Part shown: positions 1 to 6,718 of the stretch, piece by piece
Position numbering within the stretch: the stretch's first letter is position 1
Layout: each line of letters begins with the position of its first letter
From: Acidimicrobiaceae bacterium
Lineage (GTDB): Bacteria; Actinomycetota; Acidimicrobiia; Acidimicrobiales; RAAP-2
Length of the DNA: 10,182 nucleotides
Direction of reading: 5' to 3'
Assembly (NCBI GenBank): GCA_003151555.1
Contig: PLXU01000046.1
Span: 1-10,182, forward strand
Made by a program: the position numbers and the translations under genes
The notes under the pieces: model-generated
Told to the model about the DNA's origin: nothing
The model's input: the letters and a program-made list of their open reading frames with translations, nothing else
Database searches by the model: none

Positions 1-298
1 TGTACGCGCGTTTAACGAAGGATCGAGTCCTGCTCCCCGCAACGGGAAGAAACCGCTCGAAAATCGATCCGAAACTCAGCTGGGCCAAGTTCGCCAGCAT
101 TATCATCGCCACAATCTCGGCCGCCGTATGACCAATAGCTTTCTGCGAAGCCAAGTGCGCAGCCACCCCCCAAAAGGCAAGACCGATTACCGCCGAGCCT
201 CCCGCGGAAATCATGAGCGCGACCGCGTTCTGAATCAACTGCCCCGACCGAGGACTATCTCTGGCACCGCGTAACGAGCGTGAAGCGAAGTTTCTCAT
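1..298 (-). CDS. Wzx-type polysaccharide flippase, N-terminal part (cut by window edge)
   Basis: The reading frame begins at ATG 298 and runs open for 99 codons off the left edge. After a basic, hydrophilic N-terminus (about residues 1-22) come two hydrophobic segments (about 24-50 and 60-77), then a short FERFLPVAG motif near 80-88 and a basic stretch. This layout, with an arginine and FLP after the second helix, is typical of the MATE-like polysaccharide export proteins (Wzx/MurJ superfamily), which move lipid-linked glycans across the cytoplasmic membrane and usually have 12-14 helices. The surrounding glycosyltransferases fit that role. The start is uncertain: AGG directly abuts the ATG, too close for a good ribosome site, and an in-frame TTG lies at 355. 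Only about a quarter of the protein is visible, so the family call rests on the N-terminal pattern and context. Confidence 0.7.
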   Translation of the reverse strand, partial: MRNFASRSLRGARDSPRSGQLIQNAVALMISAGGSAVIGLAFWGVAAHLASQKAIGHTAAEIVAMIMLANLAQLSFGSIFERFLPVAGSRTRSFVKRAY

Positions 299-612
299 CC
301 TGCGCGAGCGCCAATGACCGCGCGGATCAATACGCGTGCCGCCACAGGAAAACAATGCTCACCATGCGAAGTACCCGTGGGGCTCGCGCCTCGAATACGT
401 GAGGGATGTTCCACTACGGGGTGGTGCAGAGTACCCGAAAGGGGCGGTCGGGGTGGGCCAAATCGACGATCGACAACCGCTGCGAAGTAGACACCGTCAG
501 ACTCTCTAGGGCTGGCGAAGACGAACATATCCACGAATTCATTACAACACAACCTAATGTGAAGGCTTTAGTCTTCGCCGATCGCCATCAAAGAGACTTC
601 GTCAGATTGTCA
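299..612. other. Gene-free stretch between GH16 gene and flippase gene
   Basis: No convincing gene is seen in these 314 bases. An open frame on the minus strand (295-552, TTG start) ends in an ATGA overlap with the flippase start, but its product is rich in Pro, Arg and His, has no recognisable motif and lacks a good ribosome site. An 8-base direct repeat, AGTACCCG, occurs at about 369 and 430. No clear promoter or terminator with a T-run was found, although the flippase gene must be transcribed through or from here. Confidence 0.5.
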
Positions 613-1977
613 TCATCGAACGAGCGCAACGACCCGACCGTTCGCAACTTTCCCCGCTGGCGCTGCGATTGCTGCGCCCAAGACACTGATTGCGACGTGC
701 TTCACGTGGAGGGCAGCCAGCCTCTGTCTGAGGTACCTCTCCACGATCATGGCACGGGCCCGGCCGAGTGCGAGTTTTCTGCCGCGCGAAGTGAGAGTCG
801 TGCCATAGCCCGTCAACTTCACCTGAGACAGGTGGTTAGACGAGATCCAGTCGGCCAGACTTGAAATTTCAGTCTCGAGGTGCGGGGTAAGGGCCGCCGA
901 GTTTGGCGTAAACGGTTTCACAGTGACAACTAACGACGCGGGAGCAATTGTGGTCGTGGTTTTCGTGACCGTCGTCGTTGTGGTCGTCGGAAACGTCGGC
1001 GGTGGCGGCGCCGGCGGCGCCGTGCTCGTGGTTGTCACGGCGGGTGCCGTCGTGCTGTACTCGGCTACCCAGTCAACTTGAGTCGAATCATCTGCGGTGG
1101 GACAGGCCCAGCTCGGTGTCGCACTGCACCAGGTCTGTTGTTGGATATCGAGCGTCATCACTTGCTGGGGAACGTCAGCTGCAATATCAATCTCTCCCCA
1201 GATCGTGCCGTCCAGAGTGTAGGTAACGGACGTTGGTGTCCAAATTACGCCCCACGTATGCCATTGCGTCATATCCGTGTTCACCTGGTTGTGAATCTGG
1301 CTGTTGGCGGCCGACCAGTGCAAGGTCGCCTGCGACGAGGTGGTATTGCCGCCCGTTTCGTCGAAGTCGATCTCTGGCGGCCAGCCAACCTTCGGCCACA
1401 GCAGTTCCACTTGCGTCGAACCAGGACCAGTCACTCGTGATCGTACGAAGTAAGCACCGTACAGGCGATCGACACCGCACTGGCATAACCCACCAGTCAC
1501 CCATTCGTTGTTAAACGCAGGATCTTTAAACGTATTGAGCTGCAGCTGGCCGCCGCCTACGGTGACGTGGTTAATCGCCCACTGTGAGCCAGGATCACCG
1601 CTGCCGGGCGTACCGGTGTAGACCGACCAACCCGAGGGAATCGTTGTGCCGGTGAAGTCATTGACGTAACTCAAGTTGTACCCCGTCAGCGCGTTGGCAC
1701 TGGGCGGAGCGTAGCTCGAAGGTTCGGAGGAATTTGGCGTACCGATGGTTTGCGTTACATCGAGCGTGCCGTGCGACACCTTGTGGGGCACGGCAAGTTT
1801 CGAAGTCGAAATCGTAGAGGCACTCGTCGAGCCCGGCGACACCGGAATCACCACAAAGACGAACGTCGCCACAGCAGTCGGCAGTAGCAACCACCGCATC
1901 CACCATTGACGCGCGACACCCACTCGCCGGGCACGCTGGAACGGTTCTCTCTTCGCATCCGAAACTCTCCACGACAT
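613..1977 (-). CDS. Membrane-anchored GH16 glycanase with C-terminal OmpA-like domain
   Basis: The protein has 454 residues. Residues 1-25 are basic, followed by one hydrophobic segment (about 26-46) that acts as a signal anchor or signal peptide. A GH16 concanavalin-like domain spans about 103-308, with the catalytic signature EIDFDE at 202-207 (nucleophile E202, assisting D204, acid/base E207), preceded by an LLWP and WPPE pattern. GH16 enzymes cut beta-1,3/1,4-glucans, galactans and related glycans by a retaining mechanism. A Thr/Pro-rich linker (about 309-347) leads to a roughly 107-residue OmpA-like domain (NSAALTP, LALGRARA, NGRVVAL). In that domain the usual Asp after the Gly-His/Tyr position is absent (the sequence reads GYGTT), while the following Arg is kept. 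In this cluster the enzyme probably trims or releases the polymer outside the membrane. Start ATG 1977 was chosen over upstream TTG 2064 because of a strong AAGGGGG site 8 bases before it. The substrate is unknown. Confidence 0.88.
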   Translation of the reverse strand: MSWRVSDAKREPFQRARRVGVARQWWMRWLLLPTAVATFVFVVIPVSPGSTSASTISTSKLAVPHKVSHGTLDVTQTIGTPNSSEPSSYAPPSANALTGYNLSYVNDFTGTTIPSGWSVYTGTPGSGDPGSQWAINHVTVGGGQLQLNTFKDPAFNNEWVTGGLCQCGVDRLYGAYFVRSRVTGPGSTQVELLWPKVGWPPEIDFDETGGNTTSSQATLHWSAANSQIHNQVNTDMTQWHTWGVIWTPTSVTYTLDGTIWGEIDIAADVPQQVMTLDIQQQTWCSATPSWACPTADDSTQVDWVAEYSTTAPAVTTTSTAPPAPPPPTFPTTTTTTVTKTTTTIAPASLVVTVKPFTPNSAALTPHLETEISSLADWISSNHLSQVKLTGYGTTLTSRGRKLALGRARAMIVERYLRQRLAALHVKHVAISVLGAAIAAPAGKVANGRVVALVR

Positions 1978-1985
1978 AACGCAGT

Positions 1986-1992
1986 CCCCCTT
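1986..1992 (-). promoter_or_regulatory. Ribosome binding site deciding the GH16 start
   Basis: AAGGGGG lies 8 bases before ATG 1977 and is the best anti-Shine-Dalgarno match in this part of the frame. It places the start at residue 30 of the longest open frame and puts the basic residues and hydrophobic segment at the true N-terminus, as expected for a secreted or anchored enzyme. Confidence 0.75.
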
Positions 1993-2265
1993 CAAGGTCA
2001 ATGACAAGCTCCGCTGCGAAAAGCGATGAACGATGCGCCCGCACTCGAATTGCGTTTTCGACAATAGGGCCGCTTACGTCCCCCCATGTTAGTAAGTAGG
2101 TTGAGACGAGGAACGTTCCGGCGAAATCCGTGTGCTCGATAATAACGTCGGTGATCAGGGATTTATTGAATGTGAACACGTGAAATTCCAGGTCTTATGA
2201 ACAGCTCTCATTAATACGTCGATGTAGAGGTCTTTACGCCGCGTCCATGTTCCTGTCGCACGCAC

Positions 2266-2285
2266 GAAATTATGGGAATAATTTC
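2266..2285. repeat. Perfect 8-bp inverted repeat with GGGA spacer
   Basis: The arms GAAATTAT (2266-2273) and ATAATTTC (2278-2285) are exact reverse complements around a GGGA spacer. The AT-rich arms and location about 290 bases upstream of the GH16 start are compatible with an operator for a dimeric repressor or activator. It is not a terminator: no T-run follows on either strand. Confidence 0.55.
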
Positions 2286-2449
2286 TCTCGTCATGACGTC
2301 GCAACGGGGTCTCTATATTTAGTCAGAAGCACCCCTTGATTTAGCGGAGCAAGCGTCGCGGCTCATTCGACTGGGAGCGACCGACTCGAGTCAGCCCGAC
2401 TCACCGTGGCTATCTCACATGAATTACGAGCCTACGGATCAGGCAAAAA

Positions 2450-3625
2450 CTATTTCGTAGAGTTAGAACTATTAAGCAGCACGCCCTGAATAATTGCGAC
2501 AACGTCGCCCGCGCGGGCCTCGAGGTCGAACTGCTGGCGAACTCGCTCTTGAGCCGCCTCGCCCATTCGCTTGCGGAGTTCTGGCGCCGCCGCTAGCGTC
2601 GCAATCGCGCGGCTCATCCCAGGCTCGTCGCCCATGGGAATAATAATGCCACTGATGTCATTCTCGATCACCTCTTCAACGCCAGCCGCGACGTACGCCA
2701 CCACAGCGCAGCCCGAACTCATTGCTTCGAGCATGGCGAGGGACATTCCCTCCCTGCTGCCCGCGAAAACCGCGATATCGACGTTCTTGAGCAATCGGTC
2801 AAGGTCGTCTCGTGCCGGCAGATGGCGAAATCGCGAATGTAAGAAGGATCTACCCAAAAGGAGAATCTCCTGTTCGTAGCGCGGATCGTTCGACGTCGAA
2901 CCCACGCAGACCAAACTCACGCTGTCAGCCACATCGGGCGGCAACGCGGACACGGCATGAACAACATCTTCGATTTGTTTGGATTGATCTATTCGCCCAA
3001 TACATCCCACGATCACTCCGTCTGGAATCGAGGATAGGAGGCTTCGAGTTTCCGGATCGTTCGCGCCAGGTTGAAACCGCACCGTGTCGACACCATTGTG
3101 CACCACTCTGGTCTTCTTTTTCCCCGGTCCGGACACGGTTGCGGCCACTCGTGCACTCACGGCAATTGATTGAGAAGCGATGCGCGACGAGAAACTCCTA
3201 ATTAATGGCGCGCGACTCTCCTCGTGTAATATGAGGATTGAAGAAATGCCCCTCGTGGCACCCGTAAGTGCCACCGTAGGATGATCCCAATTCGAATTGC
3301 TGAGAAGCACGTCCGTCTTGTTGTGCTTTACGTAGTGACGCAGGGCGAGCGCGTGACGAACCGCGAGAAAGGCCTTGCGCATATCGTCAAATCTCTTGTG
3401 CTCGAGATGGCCCCTTCCAGGAAGTAACAGCACCTCGCCGCCGGTAGATCCCCACCATTCGCCGAGAGCACTTCCTATTTGAGCGGCGATTACCACGTCA
3501 AAGTCGGAGGCCTGCAGGAAATCGATCAGTTGCATCGCGTATCGCTGGCCGCCCCACAAGCCGTATCCCGTGTCCACCAAGACCAACCGTTTGCGCTTTT
3601 CCTTCGCAAGTTGTTCGGGACTCAT
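2450..3625 (-). CDS. GT4-family glycosyltransferase (GT-B fold)
   Basis: With the start at ATG 3625 the protein has 391 residues, a normal GT4 length. The N-terminal Rossmann domain opens with RLVLVDTGYGLWGGQRY (about 13-29), where the GG follows the first beta strand as in GT4 acceptor-side loops. VVHNGVD (174-180) marks the inter-domain hinge and GRIDQSKQ (210-217) the donor-binding loop. The EX7E motif is intact as E292 and E300 in REGMSLAMLEAMSSG, with GVEEVI downstream. Such retaining enzymes move a sugar from a nucleotide donor to a lipid-linked glycan at the cytoplasmic membrane face; donor and acceptor cannot be told here. Start choice is uncertain: in-frame ATG 3664 and GTG 3676 also exist but lack ribosome sites, whereas 3625 has a GTGAGG close by (spacing only 2). 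The GTG at 3676 falls inside a repeated 13-mer, which also argues for a downstream start. The gene follows the large membrane gene after about 170 bases. Confidence 0.88.
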   Translation of the reverse strand: MSPEQLAKEKRKRLVLVDTGYGLWGGQRYAMQLIDFLQASDFDVVIAAQIGSALGEWWGSTGGEVLLLPGRGHLEHKRFDDMRKAFLAVRHALALRHYVKHNKTDVLLSNSNWDHPTVALTGATRGISSILILHEESRAPLIRSFSSRIASQSIAVSARVAATVSGPGKKKTRVVHNGVDTVRFQPGANDPETRSLLSSIPDGVIVGCIGRIDQSKQIEDVVHAVSALPPDVADSVSLVCVGSTSNDPRYEQEILLLGRSFLHSRFRHLPARDDLDRLLKNVDIAVFAGSREGMSLAMLEAMSSGCAVVAYVAAGVEEVIENDISGIIIPMGDEPGMSRAIATLAAAPELRKRMGEAAQERVRQQFDLEARAGDVVAIIQGVLLNSSNSTK

Positions 3626-3667
3626 GACCTCACTTCTCGCTTCAGTGTGATCATATGCGCGCATGTT

Positions 3668-3797
3668 CGAACGCACATTTGAAGCAGATAAGAATTGCGA
3701 CCTCCATGGTGACCGGCTTCAGCATACGCTAGGTCCCTCGATTCATCCGCGACGGATAGCTGGCGCACGCACATTTGAACAGCAATTGTCATCGACC
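3668..3797. repeat. Diverged direct repeats (about 96-base period) upstream of the GT4 gene
   Basis: ACGCACATTTGAA occurs exactly at 3671-3683 and 3767-3779, 96 bases apart. The match extends loosely on both sides: each copy is preceded by CG plus one base and followed, after a short variable stretch, by AATTG and then CGACC (3698-3702 and 3793-3797). The right copy touches the stop codon of the large membrane gene and the left copy covers a possible GTG start of the GT4 gene. A 5-bp hairpin, ATCCG/CGGAT (3745-3757), sits between the copies. This looks like an old tandem duplication of the intergenic region; a pair of protein-binding sites is the alternative. Confidence 0.6.
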
Positions 3798-5626
3798 TAT
3801 CCCGTCAACGCGAGCACGGTGGCCGTACGCCACTGAGCAGTGATTATGTAGCCGTGATTAACAAGCGTCGACTCCAGGGAGGCCTCCCAGCCCACCGGGT
3901 AACCAGATACCTCTTCGCCAAACAGCTGCTGGGATTGGCTCAGTATGATCTCGCTCGGTCGGTCGCGAAGAAGACGGAGGCCAACCCTGCGAACCGAAGT
4001 TGACGATCTTTGTGCCGGAGTGGTCACGCTCACCGAGCCGATACCACGAAAGCCAACCGGCAGATAACCATTGACGCTCTCAATAGTTTGACCGGGTCGG
4101 ACATGGTTGTACGCAAAGTTCACTGCATCGAATTCACCCTTTGAGAATGATTCATATGAGTCGTTGCCACCCCGAACAACTGTCGTAGCCAGAGCGAAAC
4201 CAAGGACGACGACGAAGGCGGCCATTCGCACAGTCGGTTTCGCAAAGCGTGCAAAGCGTCCGAAGGAGAACGCAGGGAGAATAGCCTTGATCGCACCTGT
4301 GCGAAGTGGAAATATCGCCGAGGCCGCCAGCAGCCCGGTAAAGGGCAGGCCAAAAAGCACCACGCGCTGCAATCCCTCTCCACCGTAACTCTGCGCAATA
4401 AGGACAAGGAATGGCACACCGGCCAGTACTTCGAGTGCGCGCGAATCCGCGGATCGTCTGAGGAATCCCACTCCGGCGAGTAAGAACAAGCCCCCAGTGA
4501 GCAGGATCCTGGTCTCGACAATCAACACGTGGCTCAACCCACCTAAGAGTCGACCCGTTACGTTGGACCCGATCGTGCTGGAGACTTGGAACGCTGACCC
4601 GAAGATGACATTGAGGTGACCGACCCAATAGTCGCTCGCTCCAAGACTCAGCCACCCGAAAGCTAACACGGTGATCATGAGCACCATCTCGGGTCGACCC
4701 AGGCGACGGGTGAGGAGACAGGCACCCAGTGCCAAGATGAGAACGTAGGGCGTGAGTTGGTGACTCATTGATGAAGCCAACATGATGATTCCTATTAGCC
4801 CGAGTACCCATAACGTCGCGGCACTAGTCCACGTGCTCGTTGTATCGAGCCCTTCCCACCGCGAGCGCGTCAGGAGATTTCGATTCTGATGGAGGCGTGG
4901 CCTCCAAAAGCCAGACTGCGGGCCGTAACTTGCCAATGGTTTAGGTTGCCAACACGCGAACACCGCCGCGATGATGACGAGGAAGAACAAATAGTTCAGT
5001 GCCTGGGGTGAGAAATAGTCTTGATAAATCCAGTTCGTGGAGTAGAAGAGCGCGACGCCGAGCCATCCCGCCCGGCGACTGACCCCACTAGAGCGAGCGA
5101 TTACCAAGAGTGGTGCGAGGTACGACAACTCTATGAACAGCGGAAACCAGCGAAGGAACCCAATTGCGTTCGCTTGCCCGGCAAAAGCCACCAGTACGGC
5201 CCCCATCGAGAACCCGCCAGGCCAGGAGAAGCGAGCGTCGTAACCATTCAGTGCGTGTCCGTGCTGGACGATGTACTGAATGAATCCGGCGTGAACCCAC
5301 GAACTGGTAAGCGAGGCGACCGGCTCGACGGCGCACGGGGTACCGAAAACGAAGAGCACCAGCAGCACAATGAGGATGGTGAGTTGCATCGAACGCAGCG
5401 GCGCGCGAAATAATTCAACCGTGAAAGCGGCCGCGACAAGGGCGAGACCCACGAAGAACGGCCATCCCAGAATCGAGACCAGTCCGTACGCATTCATATT
5501 AAGAAAATGAGACTCTCGAACAGCGATGACCCAAAAGACAAGCCCCGCGCCACCGAGCGCGACGCCAAGATAATTTCGCAACGATTGAGGTAAATCGTTC
5601 AGGTCCCGCCGCACGTTGTTGATCAC
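3797..5626 (-). CDS. Large polytopic membrane protein, possible GT-C glycosyltransferase or ligase
   Basis: The protein has 609 residues and roughly 12-14 hydrophobic segments between about 20 and 484, ending in a hydrophilic domain of about 125 residues (485-609) that probably lies outside the membrane. An early loop (about 97-140) holds EPVASLTSSW, an HG, and DARFSWPGGFS. Later come NWIYQDYFSPQAL (198-210) and SHQLTPY (288-294), and a GGEGLQR motif near 415-421. I associate these motifs with uncharacterised actinobacterial membrane proteins, often annotated as GT39-like or hypothetical. Many helices, a charged first loop and a soluble C-terminus resemble GT-C enzymes, which use lipid-phosphate sugars on the outer face. 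A DPM1-type synthase in the same cluster could supply that donor. A polymerase or ligase role is also possible. Start is GTG 5626, 10 bases after the preceding stop, so the genes are probably co-transcribed. Confidence 0.8.
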   Translation of the reverse strand: MINNVRRDLNDLPQSLRNYLGVALGGAGLVFWVIAVRESHFLNMNAYGLVSILGWPFFVGLALVAAAFTVELFRAPLRSMQLTILIVLLVLFVFGTPCAVEPVASLTSSWVHAGFIQYIVQHGHALNGYDARFSWPGGFSMGAVLVAFAGQANAIGFLRWFPLFIELSYLAPLLVIARSSGVSRRAGWLGVALFYSTNWIYQDYFSPQALNYLFFLVIIAAVFACWQPKPLASYGPQSGFWRPRLHQNRNLLTRSRWEGLDTTSTWTSAATLWVLGLIGIIMLASSMSHQLTPYVLILALGACLLTRRLGRPEMVLMITVLAFGWLSLGASDYWVGHLNVIFGSAFQVSSTIGSNVTGRLLGGLSHVLIVETRILLTGGLFLLAGVGFLRRSADSRALEVLAGVPFLVLIAQSYGGEGLQRVVLFGLPFTGLLAASAIFPLRTGAIKAILPAFSFGRFARFAKPTVRMAAFVVVLGFALATTVVRGGNDSYESFSKGEFDAVNFAYNHVRPGQTIESVNGYLPVGFRGIGSVSVTTPAQRSSTSVRRVGLRLLRDRPSEIILSQSQQLFGEEVSGYPVGWEASLESTLVNHGYIITAQWRTATVLALTG

Positions 5627-5636
5627 GTCAACTCAC

Positions 5637-5858
5637 TCAACCAATTGTCGTGAATCGAAAGATGACCACCACGACGAACAGAACAAACACGAGCGCAATC
5701 GACCCATCAAGAAGCTTGGTCACCAGAGGGGTCAACTTTACGCCGACGACACCGCCCCACGCTCGAACACACAACAGAATGACGACACTCAGTAGCGCGA
5801 CGAAAACGACGGGAACGGCGCTTAGAGCAGCGCCACTGGCGAACACAACGTTGCTCAC
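5637..5858 (-). CDS. Small two-helix membrane protein
   Basis: A 73-residue frame starts at GTG 5858, whose GTGA overlaps the TGA stop of the upstream membrane gene; AAGGG at 5868-5872 (spacing 9) serves as ribosome site. The product has two strong hydrophobic segments, about 13-33 and 52-68, joined by a short loop with a conserved-looking RAWGG and a KLTPLVTKLLDG stretch. It ends only 10 bases before the next gene. The same frame stays open upstream to 6299, but that part is antisense-like, Arg/Ser/His-rich and overlaps the neighbouring gene, so it should not be counted. The tight coupling on both sides suggests it works with the two larger membrane proteins, perhaps as a stabilising or accessory subunit. 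No family is recognised and the function is unknown. Confidence 0.72.
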   Translation of the reverse strand: MSNVVFASGAALSAVPVVFVALLSVVILLCVRAWGGVVGVKLTPLVTKLLDGSIALVFVLFVVVVIFRFTTIG

Positions 5859-6583
5859 CTCAAGGGACCCTTCGGAGAAAAGAGCGACGTAGCCTGCCAC
5901 ACCAATGAGGGAAGGCACAGAAGGCCAATGGACTCCTGGAGGACTATGGGATGCCAGAGGTTCACCGTCATCATGATCTGCGCAAGAATCATTATCAACG
6001 ACAGACTCGTCGCAAGTGTGAGTCCGACTTCGAGCGCCGCATTTTTGAGTTTGAGCAACCCGACCACGGACCAACCCGGAATGGCGAGACCAAAAACGAG
6101 TCCGCAAAAGAAGCGACCGGGTCCGTGAACGTTCGTCATCGTCATAACGAACGTCGCGATGTCGATGAGCACAAGGACCGTTGAAATGATCGCCCGCCAG
6201 TTGGGCGCTACGAGTCGAGTTTGAGGAGACGACAGTGTACGTTGGCACGCACCAAAGAAAACTTCGAGATCTTCGTCGGGAACAATGTCCGGGGAGCAAT
6301 ACACGCCAGGAGTCGCGCCTAGTCGCACGGCCAACTCGACGCTCACGTCCCTTTGACCAAGTCGAAATATCTGAAGGCCAACTGATTCGTTCGCGATGAC
6401 AATCGCCGCGTCACTTAGCTCGAAGCGAGTCGCGAGAAGTTCGAGAGCTGAATATATGAAACCAAGACCTGACTCACCGGTGGCCATCTCGTTAAGTGCA
6501 TCTCGAAATTGTGGCGACCGTGGAACCTGGTCCAATGGGGCGTGTGCGATCCCGTTCCCGTCATTGTCTGAACTCATAGACAT
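5855..6583 (-). CDS. Membrane protein with soluble N-terminus and DUF1616-like membrane half
   Basis: The protein has 242 residues. Residues 1-128 are soluble: a polar tail, then an alpha/beta stretch (about 38-118) beginning FIYSALELLATRF followed by alternating strand-like segments (AAIVIANE, LQIFRLG) that recalls a GAF-type sensor fold, though without clear ligand residues. Four hydrophobic segments follow at about 130-149, 157-177, 183-206 and 211-229. The motif GRFFCGLVFGLAIPGW (156-171) resembles the RxxxGLxFxLxxPGY signature of DUF1616 membrane proteins, whose function is not established. Its stop overlaps the next gene's GTG by 4 bases, a sign of translational coupling. Start ATG 6583 has a distant GAGG (spacing 11); ATG 6577 is an alternative. 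A role as membrane sensor or assembly factor for the polysaccharide machinery is inference only. Confidence 0.8.
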   Translation of the reverse strand: MSMSSDNDGNGIAHAPLDQVPRSPQFRDALNEMATGESGLGFIYSALELLATRFELSDAAIVIANESVGLQIFRLGQRDVSVELAVRLGATPGVYCSPDIVPDEDLEVFFGACQRTLSSPQTRLVAPNWRAIISTVLVLIDIATFVMTMTNVHGPGRFFCGLVFGLAIPGWSVVGLLKLKNAALEVGLTLATSLSLIMILAQIMMTVNLWHPIVLQESIGLLCLPSLVWQATSLFSPKGPLR

Positions 6584-6640
6584 GTAATTCCACGCCTCAC
6601 TACCTACTCCTTACACAGTCCTTGACGATTGGGTTTTCGG

Positions 6641-6664
6641 GGCTGAAGGAGGACCGTTTCAGCC
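6641..6664. repeat. 7-bp perfect hairpin in the 6584-6718 gap
   Basis: GGCTGAA (6641-6647) and TTCAGCC (6658-6664) form a 7-bp stem with a 10-base loop, about 55 bases downstream of the GT2 stop codon and about 58 bases upstream of the next start. No T-run follows on the minus strand (the sequence continues CCGAAAAC), so it is not a standard intrinsic terminator. The loop on the minus strand contains TCCTCC. A 9-base direct repeat, TTGACGATT (6622-6630 and 6688-6696), flanks the stem. It may modulate read-through between the genes. Confidence 0.45.
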
Positions 6665-6718
6665 TTCCGTACACTTCCAATTCTAGGTTGACGATTCCGG
6701 TGCCTCCGTACCGTGCGT

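Larger units (their letters stand above)
1978..2449. other. AT-richer gene-free stretch upstream of the GH16 gene
   Basis: These 472 bases separate the GT4 stop codon from the GH16 start. No protein of note is encoded. The middle (about 2160-2340) is visibly AT-richer than the flanking genes. It carries several exact palindromes: GGAACGTTCC (2110-2119), CGTCATGACG (2289-2298), GACTCGAGTC (2383-2392) and an 8+8 inverted repeat at 2266-2285. GAGTCGG is also repeated directly beside the last palindrome. No clean -35/-10 pair on the minus strand and no stem with a T-run was found. The size and composition suggest that the GH16 gene has its own promoter and control here, but this is inferred from layout. 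Confidence 0.5.

Noticed and set aside
295..552. 85-codon minus-strand frame ending in an ATGA overlap with the flippase start
   Set aside because: The stop/start overlap is tempting, but the start is a TTG without a good ribosome site and the product is Pro/Arg/His-rich with no hydrophobic core or motif.
406..864. 152-codon plus-strand frame
   Set aside because: It runs partly antisense to the glycanase C-terminus and has a Cys/Arg/His-rich composition; it is a shadow frame.
1658..2179. 173-codon minus-strand frame overlapping the glycanase N-terminus
   Set aside because: It overlaps the well-supported GH16 frame, has no motif, and is Cys/Arg-rich; it is a shadow.
2383..2400. Palindrome with repeated GAGTC as terminator of the GT4 gene
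   Set aside because: The stem is short, can fold in more than one way, and has no following T-run.
5637..6299. Apparent frameshift linking the 242-residue membrane protein to the frame ending at 5637
   Set aside because: The 242-residue frame ends naturally after its fourth helix, and a GTG with a ribosome site overlaps its stop. The upstream part of the other frame is Arg/Ser/His-rich shadow sequence. Two coupled genes explain the data better.
6641..6664. Intrinsic terminator after the GT2 gene
   Set aside because: The 7-bp stem is not followed by a T-run on the minus strand.
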